Of a DNA stretch of 64,000 nt, positions 10,372-21,740 are shown in pieces (within the stretch, counting starts at the first letter, position 1; every line of letters starts with the position of its first letter). Origin of the DNA: Athripsodes cinereus (lineage: Eukaryota; Arthropoda; Insecta; Trichoptera; Leptoceridae); NCBI GenBank assembly GCA_947579605.1, contig OX388313.1, forward strand, positions 5,022,001-5,086,000. The letters run 5' to 3'. Below the pieces are notes generated by a model that was given only the letters and a program-made list of their open reading frames with translations, did not search any database and had not been told where the DNA came from. The translations under genes and the position numbers were made by a program.

Positions 10372-10668
10372 GTTTGGATATGTAGAAAGAATGAATGAGG
10401 ACAGAATGACCAAGAAAATATATTTGGCTGGGAGGAATGATACTCAGAGACGTGGACGGGCGGAGATCAAATGGCAAGATCATCTAAAGCAAATCCTACA
10501 GGACGGCCACGTGTTGAGTACATTCATTGAACAGGAGAGCATGCATGAGGAATTGTATGACAGTGCCGGAAGCGAAAGATATATGTAAGGATAGAAGGAA
10601 GTGGCGCTCGATCCTTTCTGCTTACCCCGCGAGGGAAGCGGCGTGGTGGTATGTATGTATGTATGTAC
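10372..10668 (+). pseudogene. LINE ORF2 C-terminus with (TATG)n tail
   Basis: Reads WFGYVERMNEDRMTKKIYLA, then RRGRAEIKWQDHL and, after frameshifts, ACMRNCMTV...DICKDRRKWRSILSAYPARE. The 3' end is GCGTGGTGGTATGTATGTATG. A second, better copy lies at 45474-45958. An apparent 123-codon frame (10217-10588) fuses SINE, hAT-like and LINE sequence and is not a gene. Confidence 0.75.
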
Positions 10669-11140
10669 GTTTGCAGTTCATTCTCATAAGAGTCATAATA
10701 AAACGTTGTTGTTACAATATTGTAAAGATTTGAATATAAATAATACACAGTCTATACATAATTGTACATAAATGTAATATTATTCATTCCACTGACAGAT
10801 TATAACATTGTTGTTGGTGTACCTAATAGTAATATTGCATATAAGATTGTTATTATAAAATTTACCGACCCTCCCAGATAATTGCTTCATAATACAAGTA
10901 TTGAGAATTACATGGAGAAGATGTATGTTTTATATACCTCTTGTCTACGTTGTACCGCTTATTGCATATAGGTAAATAATTTTGAGGAGTTTTATATTGA
11001 GTTTTTTTTATTTAAGTTTAACTTTAAAATAAAATGTGTTTTTATTTATTTAAGTATGTATTTATTCAGTAATACCTATTAGTCTGATGATTTTAACAAC
11101 ATTTTAATAAGAATTAATAAAAAAAAATTTGTTACTTTTA
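10669..11140. other. AT-rich unassigned stretch
   Basis: Nothing recognised. Confidence 0.35.
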
Positions 11141-11352
11141 CATCTTAAATTTAGCCATAAGGTTTGCCACACATTCTGTATGTCTAAATCATTCGTTTGC
11201 ACAAAGAAGCGGTTTGCATGTAAACATGATATGATATCATGATATGATATCATGATATGATAACATGATATGATATGATATGATATCAGCCATATTAGGT
11301 ACATACGGCAGATCTGCTGGTTACCCCGCTAGTGGGATATGCCTAGTAGTGT
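11141..11352 (+). repeat. TAG-tailed SINE with expanded ATGAT microsatellite inside
   Basis: The core (CATCTTAAATTTAGCCATAAGG) and end (GATCTGCTGGTTACCCCGC, then GGGATATGCC) are those of the family. In between, the usual GCATGTTTATTACATGC hairpin region has been replaced by about 60 bp of ATGATATC/ATGATATG repeats (11226-11287). Confidence 0.7.
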
Positions 11353-11894
11353 TGTATGTTTTATTACATTTTTTTACAAATCTGAATGTAAACACATAAC
11401 AAAGGATTTTTCTGTGAATAAGTTAGTAATAAATAATCAATTTGCGTAAATAATAAATAAACAAATTACCTCAGTCATAGGGATCCTATGACGCCCTTGA
11501 GGTCATATTATGAGTAAACGGCGCTTTACAAATTGTCCATATATAAGGTCTATTGCAACAAAAGTCTAACCCTCTCATTGTTTGTTTCATAGATTTGAAG
11601 TAAAAGAAATCATTAATATTTATCGTTATTTTTTAAATTTATTCAAATCGATAAAATACCAAATTTTGACAAAGAATAAAGAGAAACAATATATAGGTAC
11701 CTACTTACATTAAAATAATCATACAACACGATAAATTTCCCTATTTTTAACAAAAATAAAATTATCATCTTATTACTTTGGTTCTTACAGTACCGGAATT
11801 GGTTTAGGTTTAGCACTATAAAATAGCACGTTTAGCTTATGTTGCACAAAACAGCTCATCAAGATTTAAGTTTAATGAAGGATATGTAGTCCCT
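11353..11894. other. AT-rich unassigned stretch
   Basis: No gene. A segment near 11490-11560 (CGCCCTTGAGGTCAT, then AAACGGCGCTTTACAAATTG) is similar to one at 21409-21460 and may be an old shared repeat. Confidence 0.35.
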
Positions 11895-12212
11895 TAATTC
11901 AATAATAAATACGGAAAAAGAACATTTGAATATAACGTGCCAGAAATACTTAATATGATGCCGGTATCTATCAAGAAATGCAAGACTAAAAATATTGCAA
12001 AAAAATTAGTCAAAGAATGGTTAATAAAGTGTGGATTTATACTAATAATTATTTTTGTATTTAGATTAATGTCGTATAAGGTTAATAATATATGTATATA
12101 GTATGTTATAAGAGAACACGCCGACAAATCTTTTAGATTTGGCGTGACTCATTATCCTAAGATGTATATATTTCTTATTCAATGTATTATTTTCATTAAA
12201 TAAAAAAAAATC
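11895..12212 (+). pseudogene. LINE ORF2 extreme C-terminus and 3' UTR
   Basis: Plus-strand reading KYGKRTFEYNVPEILNMMP, then IKKCKTKNIAKKLVKEWLI, to a stop. This is the pattern at the end of Jockey/CR1-type ORF2 proteins (aromatic-R-x-F-Y-x-VP...LN.MP, then a basic helix). The UTR contains a hairpin, CACGCCGACAAATC and GATTTGGCGTGA, as LINE 3' UTRs often do, and ends near an ATTAAATAAAAAAAAA tail. No RT domain is present. Confidence 0.55.
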
Positions 12213-12899
12213 TATAAAGTTATATTAGAAAATGATAAATACAAGTTATATTCTATTTCTAAAGGTAATCCACTTATTTACGAGTTGTCAGGTATAATAC
12301 ACATAGATGTCAAACTTAATTTCTTCTACGCTAACGAGCTTGTTTAGCAATTATTAAAGATAGTTATAATTTTTCGACAATATACATATAGCGATCAATC
12401 AATATTTATGAACATACATAACGTGTATATATTTTCACCATAAAAGTGGCTTGGAATCAAAATTGGATATATCCATTTTTGTAGTGAAATGTTAGTAAAG
12501 CCCAAAATAAAATGTATTTTGACTGTTTTCAATATAAGATCAAATTTCTGCAATTTTTCATAATAATAATGTTCATAGGATTCGACTGTTTTGAATAAAT
12601 GCAGTTTTTTTTAAACTTTTCACGTAGATTATTCTTACAAAATTAGTTGAAAATATTCCATTCATGGATTTGTCCACTTTCGATCCCAGACCAGACAGTC
12701 ATGCAAATTTAATTAATAAATATTATGTTTATCGACATTTTAAAGGTGATCTTGTAATAATCATTTTAAAAAACTAAGGCCATAGTTTATTCGCACAGTT
12801 CAATGTGTGAAAAATCTTATTAACAACTAGTTTTAAGCCCTTTTTCGCTCACACAATTCTTGAGAACAATCGCCACTTAAAAAAAAATCCATAAAGTAC
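12213..12899. other. AT-rich unassigned stretch
   Basis: Nothing recognised. Confidence 0.35.
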
Positions 12900-12976
12900 A
12901 ATTGACATGATCGAGAGCTCGTTGGTAGAACTTTTGACTCTCAATTGAACGATTTCGCGTTTTTTTTTTTTTTTTC
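12900..12976 (+). repeat. Possible tRNA-derived SINE head followed by poly-T
   Basis: GAGCTCGTTGGTAGAAC resembles a tRNA D-arm/A-box, and the following ACTTTTGACTCTCAATTG could be an anticodon arm. The B-box position (CGATTTCGCG) is degenerate and runs into a T tract. Not a functional tRNA; a SINE remnant at best. Confidence 0.3.
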
Positions 12977-13369
12977 AATTTATTTTATTTATCTTAAAGA
13001 AACAAGTGTTTCGCTCATAAGATTACAAAGAAATAAATCTTACAACTAGGAAAATAAACAATATGCATAAATATAAAACCAAATTAAGTTATTATATTTA
13101 TACATTAATGGCATCAGCCTCTAATGTGTTAGTTACAATTTTACTAAAAATAGTAAAATTAGAATGTTCCCGTTGCCCACTTTCTTTCACCGTTACGATA
13201 CAAACATATATTATGAATTGCTTACTCTGAGGGTGTTCGTGGTGATTTTGAGTATGTTTCAGACAGACTTTACGAATGAATTAAGATACAATTTTAACAT
13301 CCAGGATCACGCTAAAAATATATAAATTATCATAATTATTAGCTTTCTTGTTACTTGGCTGGTTAAAGC
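12977..13369. other. AT-rich unassigned stretch
   Basis: TTATTTTATTTATC at 12980-12995 suggests a LINE tail on the minus strand. Nothing else recognised. Confidence 0.3.
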
Positions 13370-13520
13370 AGCTGTACTTTCTTTCAGGCATCTTCATATG
13401 TCCAGTATTTCTCAAAGACTTTCCTCTTAGAACCCTCTGTTGGACGCAACTCTCTTTCAGTGTATTTTCACCACTTTCTTAATGTTATCAGGCCATCTTG
13501 CTTGGAGCTTATCAACGCTT
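13370..13520 (-). pseudogene. Probable LINE ORF2 C-terminal fragment
   Basis: Minus strand reads ARWPDNIKKVVKIH, a stop, then KRVASNRG. This matches the (R)W.DDIKKV...W.RVA.DR pattern of a common insect LINE C-terminus, with stops. Weak but specific spacing. Confidence 0.4.
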
Positions 13521-14044
13521 CAGCATCATGTTTTATGCCTTCAATCCGACATGCCCGGTTCCAATATTGTTTGGGATTTACATGTATATCTATAAACAGG
13601 TTATAATATTTATGTGAGGGGTAAAATACAAATAGTTTATTTACAAGTCCTTGACAGACTGTTTATCGGCGCCTATCATAATTATTTTATTAATTAAGTG
13701 TTTATGTAAATCATGTTAATTATAGTTTATTTTTATAAATATCGGTTATAAATAATAAATTATTTATTCTAACATGTTATAGACTAAATAATGTTTTGAT
13801 GAATACCAATTAATATTACATATATTTTTTTTTTACATATAGGTATGTAAATAAATTATTCGTTTAATAAATGTTTTTAGACATTTTTGTAACCTATGCA
13901 TTGACTTTTTTGCTATTTTTACATTTCTTTCAGTGACCAAAAGTACAAAGGTATGAATGAATACTAAAACACGATATTACAAAAAAAAATATACGTTAAT
14001 ATACAGAACTAGCAGGAGAAATAAAAGATGTTTGGCATTCTAGA
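13521..14044. other. AT-rich unassigned stretch
   Basis: Nothing recognised. Confidence 0.35.
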
Positions 14045-14405
14045 TCCGTTTATATAATACCTTTAGTCGTGTCGGCTACAGGAGTGCCTCCGAAATCTTT
14101 AATAAATAATTTACAAAAAATAGATTAACCGGTTAATTTGTATATTAAAATTCAAAAATCTATTATAATAAACACTTGTAATATTGTAAAAAAGTTTTTG
14201 AACACAGATATTTCAGGCACAGTGCTGGTATTTTGATCCCGCGTTTTGAGCCTAATCCTTTGATATCCTGTATATCTGGATAGGTGAATTTTCCCGGCAT
14301 TAGACTGTTAAGTTTTTGTGTGACCATGACTGATCATATGGAGACTTATCTGGTTGTGTAATGTTGAGAAGTGTGGATGGTAATTCTGCCGCCGCGTAAA
14401 AAAAA
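14045..14405 (+). repeat. Dispersed ~360-bp repeat, copy 1 (unclassified, A-tailed)
   Basis: Collinear and highly similar to 20257-20617 and, for its last 230 bases, to 42722-42952. Shared words include GGTATTTTGATCCCGCGTTT, CTTTGATATCCTGTATATCT and CGGCATTAGACTGTTA. Ends in TTCTGCCGCCGCGTAAAAAAAAA. The 5'-truncated third copy and A-rich 3' ends fit a LINE 3' UTR or SINE. No protein was found. Confidence 0.7.
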
Positions 14406-14429
14406 ATAATCTTAAAGTCATATTAAGAT

Positions 14430-14575
14430 TGAGGATACCAGGAGATTGGGTGGATGCGAGAGCAGTGTTGTAGGTAGAATACGTGTAAAAAAGCTGCAAT
14501 GTTTTGGACATGTGGAGTGTATGGACAATGAAAGGATGACGAAGAGGTTGTTTGTCAATCTCCAAATTAAAAGTT
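14430..14575 (+). pseudogene. LINE ORF2 C-terminal fragment (FGHVERM family)
   Basis: One frame gives KLQCFGHVECMDNERMTKRL, the hallmark block seen at 10372 and 45652. The upstream frame is shifted. Directly follows the A-tail of the preceding repeat. Confidence 0.55.
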
Positions 14576-14599
14576 TGAATCGTTTTTCAGGGGTGACCT

Positions 14600-14700
14600 A
14601 ACGATACCCCTGTCACGACACGAGCTTTTAACCTACTGTGATAGGTGTATAAGGTTGTATTTGAGTTTATAACAAAATCCAGATAAACCTACCTTTTTAA
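14600..14700 (+). repeat. SINE family G 3' part (CACGACACaAGCTTTTA family)
   Basis: CACGACACGAGCTTTTAACC, then TAGGTGTATAAGGTTGTATTTG, ending T/A-rich. Matches 57978-58065 and, in reverse, 61830-62260, which carries the tRNA-like head. Confidence 0.6.
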
Positions 14701-15661
14701 AAAAAATATTCATATATATTTTTATGGAATTTTGTCTTATTAATTGGCCAATACCAAAGTATTAAATTGAATATTTGTTACTATCTTAAAAAGGAATTTC
14801 TTAATTTATCAGTCTTCGAGATATGTATAATTTTGCTTCCAATTCCGGGTGAATATTCCATAATAGGTTGATACTATAAGTCCATAATTTTAATTGATCT
14901 TGTCAATATTTTGTTTATGGTGTCAATAAATTTATTAGACCCATAATTATTGTTTTAGTTTTATATCTAAATTAATTATATTTGATCTTTTGCGGGAACA
15001 TGCAATATAATGATGATTGGATATTGATTATTTCCTTGTCGGTAGGTACTTAATTTGAAAGCTTTCGTTTACGTTGAAGGGCATCAAATTATTCGTCGTT
15101 TGGTTCAAAAAGGGAAAGTAAACGAACGTTGCATAGTTTTGAAAGCTTTTCACCATAGCTTACTTCAGTTCTGAAAACAATACGTGTCTTACGAGATTAC
15201 AGATTTCCAGGCGCTATGATCACAAATTAAGTTATGTACCGATTCATTTTGATTCAAAAACATGTTTTATAAAACGAGAAGTAATATTAAATAATAATTG
15301 TGGTGGGTTTTGAAAATTTCCAATGATTGAAGTTTGTAAGAGCGCCGGTATTTCATCCAAATAGTTTCTGATTATTTTTCACAGTCGCCAGCTCGACGAA
15401 GATCATACTATGATGAATGCGCCGATTCTCGTCCGATTATCGATTATTGAAGTTAAAGAAAGAAAATTCTTGTATCCTTCTTAAGCGTTTCCTTATTATG
15501 TAAGTTAAAAGAAAAAAAAATGTGTAGCCAGACGTCGAAATCTTAGATTTTCAATGAATTTATGCAGGTTTCGATTCCTGCTGCCGCCAATCTACTCTAT
15601 ACAAACATATCGCTCACTGCGATAGTGTTTTTGGGATGTTTTTGGATTTATATTGAGTCCA
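14701..15661. other. AT-rich unassigned stretch
   Basis: About 960 bases with no gene or known repeat recognised. Confidence 0.35.
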
Positions 15662-15792
15662 GGGGGCCTAAAATGGCCACATTGTACAATTCTTCTACAA
15701 TTCATATTTGGTGAAATGTTACCGTTAAATCGTTTTACAATTCCTAATATGATCCCATTATGATTCATATAATGTGGCCTTTTTAGCCCCCC
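15662..15792. mobile_element. Small MITE with GGGGGCCTAAAATGGCC ends
   Basis: Terminal inverted repeats GGGGGCCTAAAATGGCCACA and GGGGGGCTAAAAAGGCCACA (right end, complemented) enclose about 90 bases. A reverse-oriented, more decayed relative lies at 17597-17727. No clear target duplication. Confidence 0.7.
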
Positions 15793-16720
15793 AGTTCATT
15801 GAAAAAAATATTGATATATTCTCTATACAGTACACGTACATACAACGAGTAAGAATATTTCTGCCATTAATTATTCAATACTATGAATCTCATAGCATCA
15901 TCTTCACGTATTAATTTGATTAATCTCGTATAATTAATTCAACGTTCATTTCTCTCCCTTTAGTTATGTACCCACACTGTACTCACTGTATGCGTAGAAG
16001 ATAAATTGATTTACTTTAAGATTTACATAGTAGACGAATTAATTTCTGTTACCTACCGTCGTCTCCTGTTAATTAAAACCATCTTATAGCTAGGTGCCGT
16101 GTTATAAAACTCTGGATAGCCGTGGGGTATTAATCTTTTGACAAGGAACAGTCACATTTTTTTAGTATAAACCGTTCCTATTGAGGTATATCAGGGTATT
16201 AAGCAACGAGTTAATATGGACCCCCATATTGTTTATCCGTTCTTATACCAGCAAATTAGGATGTTGTTTTTGGGGTGTAAACAAACGAAACGATATTAAA
16301 TTGTATTTTGGCAATTTCAAATCATTCTAGTAAATAAAAATATTTATATTACTATAAAAGGAACTTACTATTATTATTAAATATTATTATAAAAATTTGT
16401 ATTGAGAAATTAAAAGCTTATAATAAAATGTGTATATTAAACAATTATTTTCTTTTGTTCCAGGTATGGATGACTAAAATTCCAGTTGCAGAATTCATCA
16501 GTGAACATTACATTAGTTTGTATATAAAAAAAGTTTATCAAAAAATTTACTCTCTTATGAGGTCTACTGGAAGGTATTTCGTAAGGCCAATTCCTAGCTT
16601 TAGAAATGCTCAAAATATATACCGTATTAATGGATTGGTTTGTTGTTTCGAATCTCTGCATTCATAATTACTGTATCTGGAAACGAGAAAAATACTATTT
16701 TACATGTGACAGAGCTTATT
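15793..16720. other. AT-rich unassigned stretch with an unexplained small frame
   Basis: A 79-codon frame (16428-16667) is preceded by a fair 3' splice-site lookalike (TTTTCTTTTGTTCCAG at 16449-16464), but the protein resembles nothing I recognise and a good open frame exists on the other strand too. I do not call a gene. Confidence 0.3.
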
Positions 16721-16970
16721 CCATGGAGCACCCGCCAAAAATAAACGATCTTCCACTTTTTTCCGTAAATCTTTGAGTGTGCTGTAAAAGGCAGGTGTTC
16801 GAAAAAAATAAAGACATTTTACATCTTCGATTCGGCGATGAGGTTTGCCACCCATCCTGAAAGTCTTAATTTTATTTTGCTCAAAGAGAACAGTTTTCAT
16901 GTTTATTGTATGATGCTGGTCTGCTGGCTACCTCACTTGTGGGATATGCCATGATAGGATAGTAGTAGAA
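16721..16970 (+). repeat. TAG-tailed SINE, complete copy
   Basis: Head CCATGGAGCACCCGCC, then CTGTAAAAGGCAGGTGTTCG, core ACATTTTACATCTTCGATTC, GCCACCCATCCTGAAAGTCTT, then CTGCTGGCTACCTCACTTGT and ATGATAGGATAGTAGTAG. About 250 bp. No clear A-box is present, although GGTGTTCGAAA in the head resembles a B-box. Non-coding. Presumably mobilised by a LINE. Confidence 0.8.
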
Positions 16971-17389
16971 GTATTTTTCTAACATGATTTTAAAATACCT
17001 GTGAAAGTAGTAGAGGCGACATCTTTATAATTAACAGTACATAATATATGTAAATACTACGTTTCTACACTTCCTAAGAAACAGCATTGTGTGCGTGTAT
17101 AAAGTATAGTACAGTTGAGTATATTGACGTCGAGAAAAACAAATTAAAAGTCTTATTATTAACAGAGGAAATAAAATGTTTTATGTTGAATATATAAAAA
17201 AGACAACGCACAGCGGGATATTATGAACCTACCTACTGTAGTTTATAATGACACGCGAAATTTGTGCAGTATTTTTTTATGTATAATTTATACCTACAAT
17301 ATAAATATTGAATTATTTAACGAATGTGAATGTTATCATGTTATTTGATTATTTAATATTTTTTATTTATTTATTTTCAGTATATTGCA
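16971..17389. other. AT-rich unassigned stretch
   Basis: Nothing recognised. Confidence 0.35.
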
Positions 17390-17520
17390 TACATTTTATA
17401 TTTATTTATTTATTTATTCATTCATTTTCATTCTACATACATATTTAACATAACATAACATAATTAACATATTTGATAGCCTCACTAGGCGTATGCCTGT
17501 GTTGAGGCGATGAAAATATC
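17390..17520 (-). repeat. LINE 3' tail, minus strand
   Basis: A TTTATTTATTTATTTATT tract (tail in minus orientation) precedes a GCCTCACTAGGCGTATGCCT / GTTGAGGC hairpin-like block, the layout of LINE 3' UTR ends elsewhere in this window. Family not assigned. Confidence 0.45.
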
Positions 17521-17596
17521 ATTTTACTGATGTAGTTATGAGAGAATACATATAGTTGAATATATATTTACAGTTGAATTGGGTTGGATTAGAAAA

Positions 17597-17727
17597 GGGG
17601 GGCTTAAAAGGCCACTTTATATGAATCATTATAGGATTATATTAGTACGCAATTGTTAAACGATTTAACGGCAACATTTCACCAAATATGAATTGTAGAT
17701 GAATTGCTCAATGTGGCCATTTGAGGT
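17597..17727. mobile_element. Small MITE, reverse-oriented relative of 15662-15792
   Basis: Begins GGGGGGCTTAAAAGGCCAC and ends ATGTGGCCATTTGAGG. The interior (TCATTATAGGATTATATTAG, ATTTAACGGCAACATTTCAC) matches the first copy in reverse complement. The right terminal repeat is eroded. Confidence 0.65.
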
Positions 17728-17940
17728 AGGTAGTTCTACCAAACTGCATATGATCATGATGAAGCAAAATTGAGCTAAAATTAAGCTAGTGCAGCCAAAT
17801 TGAAAAGTACGGATAAAAACGTATAAATAGAAGTCCTCTGTTTTCAAAAATAACTGAGTAAATGATAACTTAAACATTATATTAATTAATATGGAAACGA
17901 TACATTTGATCGAAAAAATTTGAATGTCTTGGCACGGGAG

Positions 17941-18855
17941 TAGAGGGTATCTTTTCCCGGATTATTTTTGTTCCCGGGAAACGGGAAATTTTAAAATGAA
18001 TTTCCCGGGATTCCCGGGAATCCCGGGAAATTCATTATTATCTTTATAAATATTCAATTTTCAACAAATTTGGTATAAAAACTCTCATAACTTGTTGACC
18101 CTTGCAAACATTTTGATTTGATAAAAAAAAATCAAATTTTTGTTACCAATATAAGTAATTTGCTTAAAAAAAACTAAATAGCTGACTGACGAGATTTATT
18201 AAGGTACTCTATGTTATATCAAAATAAAAATTGTTTACAAAATATATAAACTTTTAATTTTTGATCATCCTATCAAGCAAAAAAATGTTATGGATTTTGG
18301 CAAAGCTTTTTAAAGATTTTTGACTTTAAAAAATGAGAAATTTCGACAAAAAAAGATTTTTTATATCGGTTAATATCCATGAATAAAACAAAAAAAATGA
18401 CAGTTGGCTGCACTAATATTTTTAAGAACTATCTAACTTTTCGAAATATGTAAAAAAAAAACATGAAAAATTGTAGGATTCTTATACATTGTCGGCCAAA
18501 CACACCTCCGATTTCGAATTATATTTAGAATAATTATGTTTCTTTCAAACGAATACATTGAAGCTATAATTAAGTTTTTTTTTTAAAGTATAACACTTAT
18601 ATTGGTAATTAATATTATTTTTCATATTTTCATATCAAAATATTCGTTAGCTTCTACAAGTTTATCACGACTATTACAGTTAACTAAACAAAGATTTCGG
18701 TATCGGTATGGCAATCTGCATGACTAATAATTTGTATTTTTTCCCGGGAAAGGATTCGTTTTTTTCCCGGGAAACGGGAAATAAAAATAAGAGGGTTTTC
18801 CCGGGAATTCCCGGGCGGGAATTCCCGGGCGGGAATTCCCGGGAGTAACCCTCTA
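17941..18855. mobile_element. hAT-like non-autonomous element with CCCGGG-rich ends
   Basis: Flanked by a perfect 8-bp direct repeat CACGGGAG (17933-17940 and 18856-18863), the duplication size of hAT elements. Ends are TAGAGGGT inverted repeats. Subterminal zones hold at least ten TTCCCGGGAA-type words (17954-18030 and 18742-18844) in otherwise very AT-rich DNA; such clustered words are candidate transposase-binding sites. The interior (about 18055-18700) has no coding capacity and is homologous, in reverse, to 38485-39163, which has different ends. Confidence 0.8.
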
Positions 18856-18863
18856 CACGGGAG

Positions 18864-20256
18864 AATATAATTATTTATATAAAATTGAGTTATTCAATCT
18901 CTATTAAAATAAGTTTGTACCTACAGGTATTTTAAGCTTATTCAAAAAGCGTAATCTAAAAATAATATTTAAATTAAAATATATTCTAGAAAAGCTAAAC
19001 AATAGACGAGTTCAAAAACCTGACAAGACGACAGGTGTTTTTTCGCTTCTTTGATTCCAAGAAAATATACTGATACATACCTATTATGAAATGTAATAAA
19101 ACTAACAACACAATAATACTTTAATAGACAGTTTAATGAAAAACGAAAGTTGCGGTTTTGTTAGATAAACGTTTTTAACATTATATTGAGAATTGTTTAT
19201 TAAAAAATAATGATATTTCTATTGTTTATTTATTATTGGTTGAAATTAATTATTTTATTGTTATCAAAGACACTTCTGTATAATTTAAATGAGACAATCT
19301 AATGAGATTTAAAAGAACTTTCACTCAATCTCTCTAATCATACTATTACAATATTTCACACAAGCGGGGTAGCCGGTACCTATATTCACTGTTCGTCGTC
19401 TTATGTACAATGAAAAAGTTAAACATTCTAGATCAGTGGTGCATTGCTGACTATTGTAGATTTTTGTTCCAATAAACGTATCTTTTGAAACGATGTAAAT
19501 TAATTAATTGAATTCCGTGATCGAGATATTGATTTTCCTCCCATTAGCGAAGCAGTTCTTATTCCTATCTCTATTTTACGACCCCAAACGTGAATGAAAG
19601 AATGTCTGTGAAAAAATTGGCGCATGGCATACAATATGCTTGCCATCACTGTTCTAGATCTATAAAATCAAGTCAGGTTAGTCAAGTCAGGTTAATAGTG
19701 TTTTTATGTTTTACTCGATCTTGTTTATTTTGGAAAATGAACTTTCACAGCATTAAAACTGACAATATCAAATCGAGTATTTTTATTGCTGAAGTAAGAT
19801 ACTAAATGACTAATAATTTTTCATTCAAAATTCTTTGACGCTTATCTCAGGTGGAAATGATTCTCATTTAATCGGAGTAATTATATGAAAATTGAGTCCA
19901 ATCTTTTCTTATCATCTAATAGCAATGGTTTATGTTTTGTAAATGATAGATTTCTGAAAACATTGTGAAAGAAAGAAAAGCGTTTCCTTGGTGATTTATC
20001 TCAGCATAAACACACCATTCTGCCCAATCAGTATTAGACCAAATAATGTCTTCCTCTAGCAAAGATTACAAGTGCTTGAAGATGCAAAAATTGTTAATAC
20101 TGCCATTTGCCCAATGTTCTAATATTAACATTTGCAGAAGGAAAGTTCTTGATCGTAAAACTCTTTTGAAAGTGCATATTAAACATGATATAGGTAATGG
20201 ATATCCCGCGAAGTCCCTATAAATTGATATAATAATATATTAATTCCTATAAATGC
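18864..20256. other. AT-rich unassigned stretch
   Basis: About 1.4 kb. A 71-codon frame at 19590-19805 has no recognisable domain. Nothing else seen. Confidence 0.35.
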
Positions 20257-20617
20257 ATTCATTTATATAATATCTTAAGTCATGTCAGCTGCAGGGGTAA
20301 CTCCGAAATCTTTAATAAATAATTTACAAAAATTAGATTTACCGGTACATTTGTTCATAAAAATTCAAAAATCTATTATAATAAACACTTGTAATATTGT
20401 TAGAAAGTTTCTGAACACCGATATTTCAGGCAAAATGCTGGTATTTTGAACCCGCGTTTTTAGCCTAATCCTTTGATATCCTGTATATCTGGATAGGTGA
20501 ATTTTACCCGGCATTAGACTGTTAAGTTTTTGTGTGACCATAACTGATCATAATATGGAGACTTATCTGGGTGTTTAATGCTGAGAAGTGTGGATGGCAA
20601 TTCTGCCGCCGCGTTAA
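20257..20617 (+). repeat. Dispersed ~360-bp repeat, copy 2
   Basis: Matches 14045-14405 along its whole length with scattered substitutions. Ends TTCTGCCGCCGCGTTAAA. GGCAATTCTGCC near the end could form a small hairpin. Confidence 0.7.
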
Positions 20618-20946
20618 ATGCATACAAAGCGTTATTATGATTTATGTGGGAAAACTTATTTGGTGCCGTATGTATGTCATGCAGCAGTATGTAAGTTTTA
20701 TATGGAAATAACTGTGTTTACCTCCCCGTTGTATAATACCAGGAAACTCGAACAAAACAATGCTTAATGTATATGTCAAATAAGTAAGTTATATTGTATT
20801 CACTACTAAAGCGATAAATGATAATTTAATTCATAGAAATGTACGAGACAATATAATCGTAATACTGTACTTGCATGTGTGTGGTTATTTATAAACTTTG
20901 TATTCTTAGAAACAAATACTGTTATTTTTTTCTTCAATCACCTGAC
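20618..20946. other. AT-rich unassigned stretch
   Basis: Nothing recognised. Confidence 0.35.
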
Positions 20947-21102
20947 CCCCTAGACAAACCGTACTTGTCGATCGACTACAAACGAATTTTCGACTATAAG
21001 TTATAACCGCAACAATAACGCATAATTACACGGTACATGTAGGTAGATTGTCGAAGAGTTCGCCAGTAGTCGATTGCTAAGTACGGTTTGTCTACGGCCC
21101 CA
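20947..21102. mobile_element. MITE with ~30-bp TIRs (TAGACAAACCGTACTT)
   Basis: CCCCTAGACAAACCGTACTT followed by CGATCGACTAC at the left is mirrored by GTAGTCGATTGC, AAGTACGGTTTGTCTA, CGGCCCC at the right. About 155 bp, no coding capacity, target duplication unclear. Confidence 0.75.
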
Positions 21103-21486
21103 GATTGATAGGAAATATATTTCATGCATAGCACAACATACTGAGGAAGCCCAGAATAAAAAAAAAACATTGAAGAAAAATAAGAAACACGAGGAAACTG
21201 GAATGTGAAATTCTTCACAGGGTCTTGGTCTTGGAGCAAGTAGTTTTGTAGTTTAAACGAACGCTATTATTTTATTGACGAGACTTTCTAAGTCCTCCTG
21301 GATGTCATCTCTCCTACAATACACTGTTCAAGTGAGAATATTAGTTACTAAAAAGAGGTCTCAATTTATATTGAGTTCTTTAAAATGTAGGAGATTGTTG
21401 CTATAGTCGCCCTTGAAGTGGATTTATTCCACCAAACGGCGCATTATAAATTGTCTATTATAGTGTGTATCTAAAGGGAACGTTAA
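21103..21486. other. AT-rich unassigned stretch
   Basis: Contains the segment near 21409-21460 similar to 11490-11560. Nothing else recognised. Confidence 0.3.
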
Positions 21487-21740
21487 CAGTCTTATTAATA
21501 AAAATCCGCCAAACCATGGTTGAACCACTGATTTCGTGATCCGCCTATTAGCGTTTGAACCACCGATCAAATTTTCTTTATTAATAAAAATATTTAATCC
21601 GTACCATAGACATCTGTACTTTATATAAAAGATTTCATATGGCAACTCGAAAATTCGCTCTATTATGTTGGTTGCCATTTTACACGACGCTGGTAAACAG
21701 ACAAATTCAAAACAAACAAACGGCTGTCAAAATTATCTTA

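Noticed and set aside
10217..10588. 123-codon open frame
   Set aside because: It runs from SINE through a hAT-like fragment into LINE sequence in mixed frames; no single protein.
11087..11105. CTGATGA string as a hammerhead
   Set aside because: No GAAA or pairing stems downstream.
11480..11570. Shared segment with 21395-21470 as a transposon
   Set aside because: Similarity is short and boundaries are not visible.
16428..16667. Possible exon with a good 3' splice-site lookalike
   Set aside because: No recognisable protein, an equally long frame on the other strand, and no donor or neighbouring exon found.
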